From positions 1-39,984 of the forward strand of contig JABWBN010000012.1 of assembly GCA_013360485.1 (NCBI GenBank): DNA of 39,984 bases, read 5' to 3'. The translations under genes were made by a program, and so were the position numbers. The stretch is from Burkholderiaceae bacterium. Lineage in GTDB: Bacteria > Pseudomonadota > Gammaproteobacteria > Burkholderiales > Burkholderiaceae_C. The notes under the pieces are model-generated. The model had not been told where the DNA came from. It worked only from the letters and a program-made list of their open reading frames with translations, and did not search any database. Positions 1-9,500 of the stretch are shown here, piece after piece. Positions within the stretch are counted from its first letter, which is position 1. Each line of letters starts with the position of its first letter.

Positions 1-1315
1 GCGCCGCGGTGGGTGCCTCGTGGGCGACGCTGCCTGCCACCAGGGTGGCCCGCACGCGCCCCGGCAATGCGCACCCGCTGGTGCCAAAAGCGAAGGGCGT
101 GTGCCGACCCTGGCTGCGCAACACGCCCGGCTCGACCCGCCAGACCTGCTCCGGGTCGAACACACAGACGTCGGCCACTCCCCCCTCGACCAGCCGCCCT
201 GCGCTGGAGGCCAGCGAGCCCAGGGCATCGCCCAGCACCTGCACCGGCGCGCTGGTGACGCGCGCCAGCGTGTCGGGCAAAGCCAGCCCTTGGTCCAGCC
301 CCCACTTCAGGGCCAGGCTCAGCAGCAGTTCGAGCCCGGTGGCGCCTGGCTCGGCCTCGGCGAACGGCAGGTTCTTGGCGTCCTCGTCCACCGGGTTGTG
401 GTCGGAAACCAACGCGTCCAGGGTGCCATCGGCCAGTGCCGCCCGCAGCGCATCGCGATCAGCGCCCTGCCTCAGCGGCGGGTTCAGCCGCAGGTCGGCG
501 TTGAAGTAGCCGATGTCGACATCGGTCAGGTGCAACGAGTTGATGCTCACATCAGCGGTGACCGGCAGCCCCTCGGCCTTGGCCTGGCGCACCAGCGCGA
601 CACCGGCGGCGCTGGACAGCCGGCACAGGTGCACCCGCGCCCGGGTCAGACGCACGAGCTCGAGGATGGTCACCAGTGCGATGGTCTCGGCTGCCACCGG
701 CACGCCGGACAGGCCCAGGCGCGTGGCCACGGCTCCGGAGGCGGCGACACCCTGCCCCAGCCACGGGTCGTGGGGCCTCAACCACACCGCGTAGCCGAAC
801 GTGGCGGCGTACTGGAGCGCGCGCAGCAACACCTGCGTGTCGCGCAGCGCCGCGTCGGCCTGCGAGAAGCCCACGCAGCCGGCTTCGGTGAGCTCGGTCA
901 TCTCGGTGAGCGCTTCCCCGCGCAGGCCCCGTGTGAGTGCGCCGAGCGGGAACAGCCGGCACAGCGACAGCTTGCGCGCGCGGAACTTGAGCATCTCCAC
1001 GAGCCCGGGTTCGTCCAGCGCAGGATCGGTGTCGGGCGGACAGACCAGGCTGGTCACGCCGCCAGCGGCAGCCGCGTTGAGCTCGCTTTCGAGCATGCCT
1101 TCGTGCTCGTGTCCGGGCTCGCGCAACCGCGCCGCCAGGTCGACCAGGCCCGGCGCAACGATGCAGCCGCTGGCATCGATGACGCGCGCGGCGTTGAATT
1201 CCGCCGGCACGGCGCCGATGCCGACGATGCGGCCGGCTGCCACGGCGACATCGGCGCGCTCGTCGCGCCCGCTGGCCGGGTCGATCACGCGGCCGTTACG
1301 GATCAGGATCTTCAT
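1..1315 (-). CDS. pyrC': Non-catalytic dihydroorotase homologue (PyrC'), partial
   Basis: The frame is open for 438 codons from an ATG at 1315 and runs off the left edge, so the last residues are missing. It begins MKILIRNGRVIDPASG, the usual start of class I dihydroorotases (amidohydrolase fold). The family's first metal motif, DxHxHxREPG, reads DLAARLREPG here, so both histidines are gone. The carboxylated lysine of the GFK region is replaced (AGCVGFSQ) and the PHH segment reads SINSLHL. The late aspartate survives in VSDHNP. Such inactive homologues are known in Pseudomonas and Burkholderia relatives, where they form a structural complex with aspartate carbamoyltransferase. It lies 27 nt after pyrB on the same strand, which fits that role. 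An active dihydroorotase should be encoded elsewhere. Identification is firm; loss of activity is inferred from the missing ligands. Confidence 0.93.
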   Translation of the reverse strand, partial: MKILIRNGRVIDPASGRDERADVAVAAGRIVGIGAVPAEFNAARVIDASGCIVAPGLVDLAARLREPGHEHEGMLESELNAAAAGGVTSLVCPPDTDPALDEPGLVEMLKFRARKLSLCRLFPLGALTRGLRGEALTEMTELTEAGCVGFSQADAALRDTQVLLRALQYAATFGYAVWLRPHDPWLGQGVAASGAVATRLGLSGVPVAAETIALVTILELVRLTRARVHLCRLSSAAGVALVRQAKAEGLPVTADVSINSLHLTDVDIGYFNADLRLNPPLRQGADRDALRAALADGTLDALVSDHNPVDEDAKNLPFAEAEPGATGLELLLSLALKWGLDQGLALPDTLARVTSAPVQVLGDALGSLASSAGRLVEGGVADVCVFDPEQVWRVEPGVLRSQGRHTPFAFGTSGCALPGRVRATLVAGSVAHEAPTAA

Positions 1316-1342
1316 GGGTTCCCCGCCACCGAGTCTGCAGGA

Positions 1343-2305
1343 TCAGGCGTCATTGCCAGCAATGATGGACATCACAGCCATGCGCACCGCGATGCCGAAG
1401 GTGACCTGCGGCAGGATCACGCTGTGCGCGCCGTCGGCCACCGACGAATCGATCTCGACACCCCGATTGATCGGGCCGGGGTGCATGACGATGGCATCGG
1501 GCCGGGCCAGTGCGAGCTTGTCTTCGGTGAGTCCGTAGGTCTTGAAGAACTCGCCCGCCGAGGGCAGCAAGGCGCCGCTCATGCGCTCGTTCTGCAGCCG
1601 CAGCATGATCACGACGTCGGCGCCGCGGATGCCTTCGGCCATGTCGTGACACACCCGCACGCCCAGTTCGCGCAGGTCGCCGGGCACCAGGGTTTTCGGA
1701 CCCACCGCGCGAATGTCCGGGACGCCCAGGGTGGTCAGCGCATGGATGTCCGAGCGCGCCACGCGCGAATGCACGATGTCGCCGACGATGGCCACGGCCA
1801 GCTGGGTGAAGTCCTTCTTGTAGTGCCGGATCGTGTAGACGTCCAGCAGACCCTGGGTCGGGTGGGCATGACGGCCATCGCCGGCATTGACCACATGCAC
1901 ATGCGGCGCGCAGTGCTGGGCGATCAGGAATGGTGCGCCCGACTCGCTGTGGCGCACCACAAACATGTCGGCATGCATCGCCGACAGGTTGGCAATGGTG
2001 TCGAGCAGGCTCTCACCCTTGGCCGTGGACGAGCGCGCGATGTCGAGGTTGATGACATCGGCCGACAGTCGCTTGGCCGCGATCTCGAAGGTGGTGCGGG
2101 TGCGGGTGGAATTCTCGAAGAACAGATTGAAGACGCTCTTGCCGCGCAACAGCGGGACCTTCTTGACCTCGCGATCGTTGACCGACAGGAAGGTGCCCGC
2201 GGTGTCGAGGATCTGCGTGAGCACGTCGCGCGGCAACCCCTCGATGGACAACAGGTGGACGAGTTCGCCGCGGGCGTTGAGCTGGGGATGTCGCTTGTGG
2301 AGCAT
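1343..2305 (-). CDS. pyrB: Aspartate carbamoyltransferase catalytic subunit
   Basis: Condenses carbamoyl phosphate with L-aspartate, the first committed step of pyrimidine synthesis, in the cytoplasm. The 320-residue protein shows the carbamoyl-phosphate loop FENSTRTR (residues 63-70), KGESLLDT (96-103), HPTQ (148-151) and, near the C-terminus, MHPGPINRG. Length fits bacterial ATCase catalytic chains. The ATG at 2305 has GGAGG a few bases upstream. pyrR lies 37 nt upstream and the dihydroorotase homologue 27 nt downstream, so the three are probably cotranscribed. No pyrI regulatory subunit is present, consistent with the class in which PyrB assembles with a PyrC-like partner. Confidence 0.97.
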   Translation of the reverse strand: MLHKRHPQLNARGELVHLLSIEGLPRDVLTQILDTAGTFLSVNDREVKKVPLLRGKSVFNLFFENSTRTRTTFEIAAKRLSADVINLDIARSSTAKGESLLDTIANLSAMHADMFVVRHSESGAPFLIAQHCAPHVHVVNAGDGRHAHPTQGLLDVYTIRHYKKDFTQLAVAIVGDIVHSRVARSDIHALTTLGVPDIRAVGPKTLVPGDLRELGVRVCHDMAEGIRGADVVIMLRLQNERMSGALLPSAGEFFKTYGLTEDKLALARPDAIVMHPGPINRGVEIDSSVADGAHSVILPQVTFGIAVRMAVMSIIAGNDA

Positions 2306-2342
2306 CAGGCCTCCGGCATGCGGATGTGCGGGTGTACGGGTG

Positions 2343-2846
2343 TCACGACTGGTCGTGGACCGAGAAGGTGAAGTGGCCGTCGTCCGTGCGCGCCAGCGAG
2401 AGCCGCTGCCGGGGCGGCAAGCTCACCTTGGCTGCTGCATACGCCGGTTCGATGGGCAGCTCACGACCTCCACGATCGACGAGGACTGCCAGCATGACGC
2501 TGGCCGGTCGTCCGAAATCGAACAGCTCATTGAGCACGGCGCGAATGGTGCGACCGGTGTAAAGCACATCGTCGAGCAGCAGCAGATGCGCGCCATCCAC
2601 GGCGTAGGGCAGGCGCGTGGCATCGGTGCTGGCCGACAGGCCGCGCTCGCCGAAGTCGTCCCGGTGCAGCGCGCTCGAGATCACGCCGGCACGGCCGGGC
2701 CTCCCGAGATCGGCCTGCAGGCGCTCGGCCAGCCAGGCTCCGCCGGACCATACGCCCAGCAGTTGGGTTTCGGGGCGCACCAACGCGCCAACGCTGGCGC
2801 GCAACTCCTGATAAAGCGCCTCGGCATCGAGTGTCAGCATGGTCAT
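2343..2846 (-). CDS. pyrR: PyrR-type uracil phosphoribosyltransferase / regulator
   Basis: A 167-residue phosphoribosyltransferase of the PyrR family. The PRPP-binding loop is clear as [18 protein letters not shown] (about residues 88-105), and a SSALHRDDF segment precedes it, as in PyrR. Members interconvert uracil and UMP; in Gram-positives PyrR also binds pyr mRNA attenuators, but whether it does so here is not shown, and I see no obvious attenuator in the short pyrR-pyrB gap. The frame stays open far upstream through ruvX, but homology starts at [13 protein letters not shown]. The chosen ATG at 2846 overlaps the ruvX stop (ATGA), suggesting translational coupling; an ATG at 2840 is an alternative. 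Confidence 0.92.
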   Translation of the reverse strand: MTMLTLDAEALYQELRASVGALVRPETQLLGVWSGGAWLAERLQADLGRPGRAGVISSALHRDDFGERGLSASTDATRLPYAVDGAHLLLLDDVLYTGRTIRAVLNELFDFGRPASVMLAVLVDRGGRELPIEPAYAAAKVSLPPRQRLSLARTDDGHFTFSVHDQS

Positions 2847-3304
2847 GGCAGTCCCCCCAGGTACTGGTCGAGGATGATGGCGGCAGATTGTGCGTCGACA
2901 TCGGCGGCACCCAGGGACTGGGCTTCGACCGTGCTGTAGCGCTCGTCGACCTCGTGAACTTCCAGCCGGTAGCGCCCACGCAGCTGGCGAGCGAACCGCA
3001 GCGCGCGGGCGGTGTTCTCGTGGGGCTGCCCATCGGGATGGCGGGGCACGCCCACCACCAGGGCATCGGGGCGCCACTGGTCGATGAGCTGGCCGATGCG
3101 GGCAAAGCGCGCATCCCCGGTCGCGCCGATGGTGCCCAACGGGCTGCCCCGGCGCAGCAGCGTGTTTCCAGTGGCTACGCCCACGCGCTTCACGCCGAAG
3201 TCGAAGGCCAGGTACGACAGCACGCGGTCGCCGCCAGCCGGCGCCGGCGCGGTGCCATTCACGAGACGTCCCTGCGGGGCGCCGCCTGGCCGCTCGCGCG
3301 CCAT
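2843..3304 (-). CDS. ruvX: Putative Holliday junction resolvase / pre-16S rRNA nuclease RuvX (YqgF)
   Basis: YqgF/RuvX family protein with an RNase H-like fold; the E. coli member is implicated in 16S rRNA 5' end maturation. Recognised by LAFDFGVKRVGVATGN near the N-terminus, VVGVPRHPDG in the middle and DERYSTVEA followed by DAQSAAIILDQYL at the end, which supply the conserved acidic residues. The start is uncertain: the frame is open upstream into algH, but ATG at 3304 begins 19 nt after the algH stop and gives 153 residues, close to family length. In-frame GTG codons just before the conserved core are also possible. The algH-ruvX order is a common proteobacterial neighbourhood; the stop overlaps the pyrR start. 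Confidence 0.9.
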   Translation of the reverse strand: MARERPGGAPQGRLVNGTAPAPAGGDRVLSYLAFDFGVKRVGVATGNTLLRRGSPLGTIGATGDARFARIGQLIDQWRPDALVVGVPRHPDGQPHENTARALRFARQLRGRYRLEVHEVDERYSTVEAQSLGAADVDAQSAAIILDQYLGGLP

Positions 3305-3323
3305 GGAACATGCAAGAACCACT

Positions 3324-3905
3324 TCATGCGTGTCCAGCTTCCTGGCTGAGCATGCGCGGGTCGATGCCGAGCAGCGCCAGTGCGCGGCCATAGCGTTGCT
3401 CGATCGGGGTGTCGAAGATGATGTCACGGGCGGCGTCGACCGTTAGCCAGCCATTGCGGCCGATTTCCTCTTCGAGCTGTCCGGCAGCCCAGCCGCTGTA
3501 GCCCAGCGTGACCAGCACGCGCCGTGGCCCCCCACCATGCGACATGGCTTCCAGCACGTCCTTGCTGGTGGTCATTTCGAGGCCGCCGGGTATGGACAGC
3601 GTCGAGTTGTAGGGACTGCCACCCTCGCCGCCGACAGGTTCGTGCAAGACGAAACCCCGCTCGGTCTGGACCGGACCGCCGAAATACACCGGCTGCTCGG
3701 CAAGTTCTGGCGCGTCCAGCGTGAGCTCGATGCGCTCGAACAGGTTGCGCAGCTTGATGTCTATGGGCTTGTTGATCACCAGCCCGAGCGCGCCCTGTTC
3801 GGTGTGCTCGCACAGGTACACCACGGAGCCGGCAAAGGTGTCATCGGCCATGCCGGGCATGGCAATGAGGAATTGGTTGGTGAGATTGATCCGGTCCGCA
3901 CTCAT
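3324..3905 (-). CDS. algH: UPF0301 / AlgH (YqgE) family protein
   Basis: The 193-residue product starts [19 protein letters not shown] and contains [13 protein letters not shown] and [16 protein letters not shown], the hallmarks of the YqgE/AlgH family. In Pseudomonas algH affects alginate expression, but the biochemical role of the family is unsettled. It is the first gene of the minus-strand run algH-ruvX-pyrR-pyrB-pyrC'. There is no recognisable Shine-Dalgarno sequence before the ATG at 3905. Instead a TAGAAT box (minus strand, 3915-3920) lies only 9 nt upstream, so transcription may begin almost at the start codon. Confidence 0.93.
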   Translation of the reverse strand: MSADRINLTNQFLIAMPGMADDTFAGSVVYLCEHTEQGALGLVINKPIDIKLRNLFERIELTLDAPELAEQPVYFGGPVQTERGFVLHEPVGGEGGSPYNSTLSIPGGLEMTTSKDVLEAMSHGGGPRRVLVTLGYSGWAAGQLEEEIGRNGWLTVDAARDIIFDTPIEQRYGRALALLGIDPRMLSQEAGHA

Positions 3906-3914
3906 TGTTCAGGG

Positions 3915-3920
3915 ATTCTA
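3915..3920 (-). promoter_or_regulatory. Candidate -10 box of the algH-pyr operon
   Basis: TAGAAT on the minus strand matches the sigma-70 -10 consensus at five of six positions and ends 9 nt before the algH ATG. I see no good -35 hexamer at 16-18 nt. If used, the transcript would have almost no leader, in line with the missing ribosome-binding site. Confidence 0.4.
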
Positions 3921-3943
3921 ATGATCGGCCACACTGCGGGGCT

Positions 3944-5479
3944 GTGGATCCCACGATCGAGTGTGCATTGGTCTGGTTCCGGCGCGATCTGCGGGTACAG
4001 GATCACGCCGCGCTGTACCACGCCCTGCGCCAGGCCCGCCGGGTGTGGTGCGTGTTCGTGTTCGACCGCGACATCCTGCAGCCGCTGCCACGGGCCGACC
4101 GGCGGGTCGAGTTCATACGCGACTGCCTGGTGGACCTCGACGGACAGATCGGAGCTCTGGGGCGATCCCATGGCGTCGACGGCGCCGGGCTGGTGGTGCT
4201 CGACGGTTGGCCGGTCGAAGCCATCCCCCGGCTCGCCGTGCGGTTGGGCGCCCAGGCCGTCTATGCCAACCATGACGACGACCCGGCAGCGCTGCACCGC
4301 GATGCCGCGGTACGTGGCGCCCTCGCCCAGGCTGGCATCGCCCTGCGCACCTCGAAGGACCATGTGGTCTTCGAGCGCGACGAAGTTCGCACCGCCGCGG
4401 GTGGCGCGTTTTCCGTCTACACGCCCTACAAGCAGGCTTGGCTGCGTCACTTGTCGCCGGACGATCTGCGCCCGTGGCCAGTGGCCCACCATGCGGCCGC
4501 GCTGGCGCCGCTACCCGAAGCCGAGCGCCGCCCGATACCGACCCTCGAGGCCATCGGCTTCCAGCGCACCAACCTGCACGAGCTGCGCCTTCCCACTGGG
4601 AGCACGGGGGCGACCGAACTCCTGGAGGAGTTCCTTGAACGCATCGACGACTATGGCGCCGCGCGTGACTTTCCGGCCAGGCGCGGCCCCAGCTACTTGT
4701 CGGTGCATCTGCGCTTTGGAACGCTGTCGATCCGGCATGTGGCCCGCGTGGCATGGGAGCACGCACAGTTTGCACCGCCCGGCCCCGGCACGATGACCGC
4801 ACCTCAAGGCGCTCGATCTCCCACCAGCCAGAACGGTGCCCAGGTGTGGCTGTCCGAACTCATCTGGCGCGACTTCTATCACCAGATCCTGTATCACCAT
4901 CCGCATGTGGTGGACCGTGCATTCCGGCCGGAGTACGACGCCCTGGCCTGGGAGCGCGGGCGAGAGGCGAACCAATGGTTCGATGCGTGGTGTGCCGGCC
5001 GTACCGGCTACCCACTCGTGGACGCCGGCATGCGCCAGTTGCTGCAGAGCGGCTACATGCACAACCGCCTGCGCATGGTGTGCGCAAGCTTTCTGACCAA
5101 GCACCTTGGCATCGACTGGCGGCGCGGCCAGGACTGGTTCGCCCTGCACCTGAACGATTACGACCTCGCCGCCAACAACGGCGGCTGGCAATGGGCGGCA
5201 TCGACGGGCTGCGATGCGCAGCCGTACTTCCGTATCTTCAATCCGGTGACCCAGAGCCGGCGCTTCGACCCGCAAGGCCGATTCATCCGTCGCTATGTAC
5301 CCGAGTTGACCGCCCTGCCCGACGACCTGATCCATGCGCCCTGGCTGGCGCGACCGCTGGACCTGGCAGCCGCCGGTGTGCAGATCGGCCGCGACTACCC
5401 CGCGCCATGCGTGAACCATGAGCAGGCACGGGCGCGCACGCTCGAGCGCTATGCAGCCGCGCGGCAGCGTCGGGTCTGA
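3944..5479 (+). CDS. phrB: Deoxyribodipyrimidine photolyase (class I CPD photolyase)
   Basis: FAD-dependent photolyase that splits UV-induced cyclobutane pyrimidine dimers with blue light. The N-terminal photolyase/antenna domain begins [17 protein letters not shown]. The FAD-binding domain has [35 protein letters not shown] and [18 protein letters not shown], followed by [11 protein letters not shown], all typical of class I enzymes. The start is taken as GTG at 3944, 20 residues short of which no homology exists; a TTG at 3905 and TTG at 3968 are alternatives. From GTG the protein has 511 residues, slightly longer than the E. coli enzyme. It is divergent from algH and convergent with the diguanylate cyclase gene, so it is probably monocistronic. 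Confidence 0.95.
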   Translation: MDPTIECALVWFRRDLRVQDHAALYHALRQARRVWCVFVFDRDILQPLPRADRRVEFIRDCLVDLDGQIGALGRSHGVDGAGLVVLDGWPVEAIPRLAVRLGAQAVYANHDDDPAALHRDAAVRGALAQAGIALRTSKDHVVFERDEVRTAAGGAFSVYTPYKQAWLRHLSPDDLRPWPVAHHAAALAPLPEAERRPIPTLEAIGFQRTNLHELRLPTGSTGATELLEEFLERIDDYGAARDFPARRGPSYLSVHLRFGTLSIRHVARVAWEHAQFAPPGPGTMTAPQGARSPTSQNGAQVWLSELIWRDFYHQILYHHPHVVDRAFRPEYDALAWERGREANQWFDAWCAGRTGYPLVDAGMRQLLQSGYMHNRLRMVCASFLTKHLGIDWRRGQDWFALHLNDYDLAANNGGWQWAASTGCDAQPYFRIFNPVTQSRRFDPQGRFIRRYVPELTALPDDLIHAPWLARPLDLAAAGVQIGRDYPAPCVNHEQARARTLERYAAARQRRV

Positions 5480-5510
5480 GACGGCGGTGGACCAGGAGCC
5501 TGTCGGGCAC

Positions 5511-6545
<1,035 letters not shown>

Positions 6546-6564
6546 GAGGGGTGCAACGGGTACC

Positions 6565-6591
6565 GGCGGTGCCGGTCAGGCCGGCACCGCC
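6565..6591 (-). other. Perfect 11-bp stem-loop covering the kinase-gene stop codon
   Basis: GGCGGTGCCGG (6565-6575) and CCGGCACCGCC (6581-6591) are perfect inverted repeats with a 5-nt loop that contains the TGA stop of the Chp kinase gene. There is no T-run after it on the minus strand, so it does not look like a classical intrinsic terminator. It could lower read-through into the cyclase gene, protect the upstream mRNA 3' end, or slow ribosome release. The inverted repeat is certain; its function is inferred. Confidence 0.7.
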
Positions 6592-9500
6592 ACACGAGCG
6601 TAGTTTGCCACCAAGGCCAGCAGTTCCTCTTCGGCGAATGGCTTGCCGAGGTAGTGATTGACACCGAGCTCGGCCGCGTAGTCGCGGTGCTTCTGCGCGA
6701 TCCGAGACGTGATCATGATGATCGGCAGCTTGTTCAGCCGCTCGTCCACCCGCATGTTGCGCACCAGGTCGAAGCCGTCCATGCGCGGCATTTCGATGTC
6801 GGTGAGCACCACCGCCGGCAGTTCGTCGGCGAGCCTCTCCAGCCCCTCCAGGCCGTCCTTGGCCAGCGAGACGCGGTAGCCCTCGCGCTGGAGCAGTCGC
6901 TGCGTCACCCTGCGCACGGTCAGCGAGTCGTCCACGACCAGCACCAACGGTGCCTGGACGGCCTCTTCCTGCTGGACCTGCTGTTCCTGCTCGCGTCGCG
7001 CTGCTTCCAGCGCCGACACGGTGGCAGCCCGCGCAGTGGCGCCGTACAACGTGGCCAAGGCCACCGGGTTGTAAATCAGCGCCGGCTGGCCCGAGGGCAG
7101 CAACGTCATGCCGGTAAGCCCAGGCAACCGCGACAACTGCGGACCCAGGTTCTTGACGACCACTTCCTGGTTGCCGATCACTTCGTCCACATGCAGCACG
7201 ACCCGCTGCGCCGCGCTGCGGATGACGACCACAGGCGCGGTCTTGCCAGTTGCGTGACCCAAAGGCGTGCCTTGCAGCAGGGCTCCGAGCCAGAAGAACG
7301 GTACATCGTGCTCTGCCCAGTGCACCGTACCCTGCCGATACGCCGCATCGAGCTCGGCCACCGGCATGCGGCGAACGATCTCGACCAGCGTCGAAGGCAC
7401 GGCCACAGTCAGGCCAGCGCACCGCAGCATCACCACCTGGGTAACCGCGGTGGTCAGCGGCAGGACCAGCTTGAAGCTCGTGCCTTGGCCTGCCGCGGTA
7501 GCAGTCTCGATGCGGCCACCCATCGCGTTGACGTCAGCGCGGACCACGTCCATGCCGACGCCGCGCCCGGCCAGACCGGTCACCGACTCCGCCGTCGAGA
7601 AGCCGGAATGAAAAATGATGGCCGCCAGTTCGGCATCGGTGGCCGGCGCGTCCGCGGCCAGCAGACCCATCGCCACGCCGCGCTCGCGGATGCGCTGCAG
7701 GTTCAGGCCAGCGCCGTCGTCGCGGAAGTCGACACCGACTTCGTTGCCCTCCTGGCTGACCGAAATGACGATGCTTCCCACCGGATCCTTGCCAGCTTCC
7801 TGGCGCGCCTGCGGCGACTCGATGCCGTGCGCGACGCTGTTGCGCAGCAGGTGCTCGAACGAGCCGGTCATCCGGTCGAGCACGCCGCGGTCGACTTCGA
7901 TCGAGCCGCCCACGATGTCCAGCCGCACCTGCTTACCGGTCTCCTTGGCCGCCTGGCGAACCACGCGATACAGGCGTTCGGACTGGCTCTCGAACTCCAC
8001 CATCCGCGTGCGCAGCAGGTCCTCTTGCATGTCCCGCGTGAGGCGGGACTGCACAGCGAGCTCGTCTTCGGCAGATTGCAGCGTGCGCTGAAGCCCGCGC
8101 TGCACGGTGGCCACGTCGTTGACGGACTCGGCCATCATCCGCGTCAGTTCCTGGAACCGCGTGAAACGGTCCATCTCAAGCGGGTCGAATTGCAGCGCCG
8201 CCGCACGCGCGGCTTCCATGCGCGAGCCAATCTGGGTCTCGGCCTGGAGCTCGATGTCGCGCAGCTGCGCCCGCAGGCGTTCGAGGTTGTCGGTCAGGTC
8301 GGACAGCGCCGTCTTGATCTGGCCGACGTCGGACTCAATGCGCGAACGCGTGATGCTGACCTCACCGGCGTGATTGACCAGCCGGTCGAGCAGCGGCGCG
8401 CGCACCCGCACCGTGGCGGCATGCGCAGCAGCGGTACCCCTGGGCGCGTCTCCAGCAGCAGCTGCAACCGCCGCGCGGTCGAATCGGCTCCAGTCGATCT
8501 CACGCACGACGATCGGCTCGGGGGCAGGCGTCGGCTGGCTTGATGGCGCAGCCGAGTCAGCGGCCGCCTCGGGCTCGACATGGGCACCAGCCGTTTGCAG
8601 CTGTGCAGCCACGGCGGCGAGCGGCAACGGCTCGGCGGCCCGCGCGAGTTCGTCCAGCTCACCATGCTGCGACGCTGTCCACTCGGGTGCGGCATCGAGG
8701 GCTCCCGGCTCGGTCGCCGGTCCGAGATCGAGTGTCGCCGCCGCGGCCGGGTGCGACGGAGCAGGTTCACCACGACGCAACGCGTCGAATTGGGCTTCGA
8801 TGACGTCGGCGCGGACCACCAGCGGCTCGATCGCGTCGGCCGTTGGATCCCCGTTGGCCAGCAGGTGCTCGATGGCGGTCTCGAGCCGGTGCGCCATTTC
8901 GCCCAGGCGCATCGCACCGGCCAGCCGGGCGCCGCCCTTCAGCGTGTGCAGGGTGCGCATGCATGCGGCGGCTGCGCCCGGCTCGCCAGGCCTGCGCATC
9001 CAATCGCGCAGTCGTGCCTGCAGCTGAGGTATCAGTTCCTGCCCTTCTTCCTCGAAGATGGGGAACAACTCATCGTCGATGGCATCGACCGCATCGATGT
9101 CCTCGTCGGAGTCCAGGGCGTCGACCCTGACTGTCGTCGCGCGTTCCGGTTCAGTCGGCGCCAAGGGGGTGAACGGCATCAGCGCCGGTTGCCCCAGGTC
9201 GCCGAAGGCGGTCGGAATGATGCCGCCGAGGACCGACGTCGGTTCGGGGGCGCGTTCTGCGGCGTCTTCGAGCCCGGTCACCGGCTCCGACGGTGCATGC
9301 TCGACAGCCGCCAGCCGCTCGACCAGATCGGCATCGGCAGGCTTCAGGAAGCCGGCCGCGAACTGGTGCAGCAGGCGGCGAATCTCGTCGGCCACGGCGG
9401 GGAACAGAGTCGACTCATCACCACGCGCATGACCGCGGTCATGCGAGCGCAGCAGGCAGTGTTCGAGCGAACGCGCCAGGTGCGACAAGCCCAGATAGCC

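Noticed and set aside
20-2371. A 783-codon plus-strand frame across pyrB and the dihydroorotase homologue
   Set aside because: The minus strand has unmistakable pyrB motifs; the plus-strand product has none.
2343-3311. A 322-residue version of PyrR reaching back through ruvX
   Set aside because: The extra N-terminal residues are out-of-frame ruvX sequence; the coupled ATG at 2846 gives the family length.
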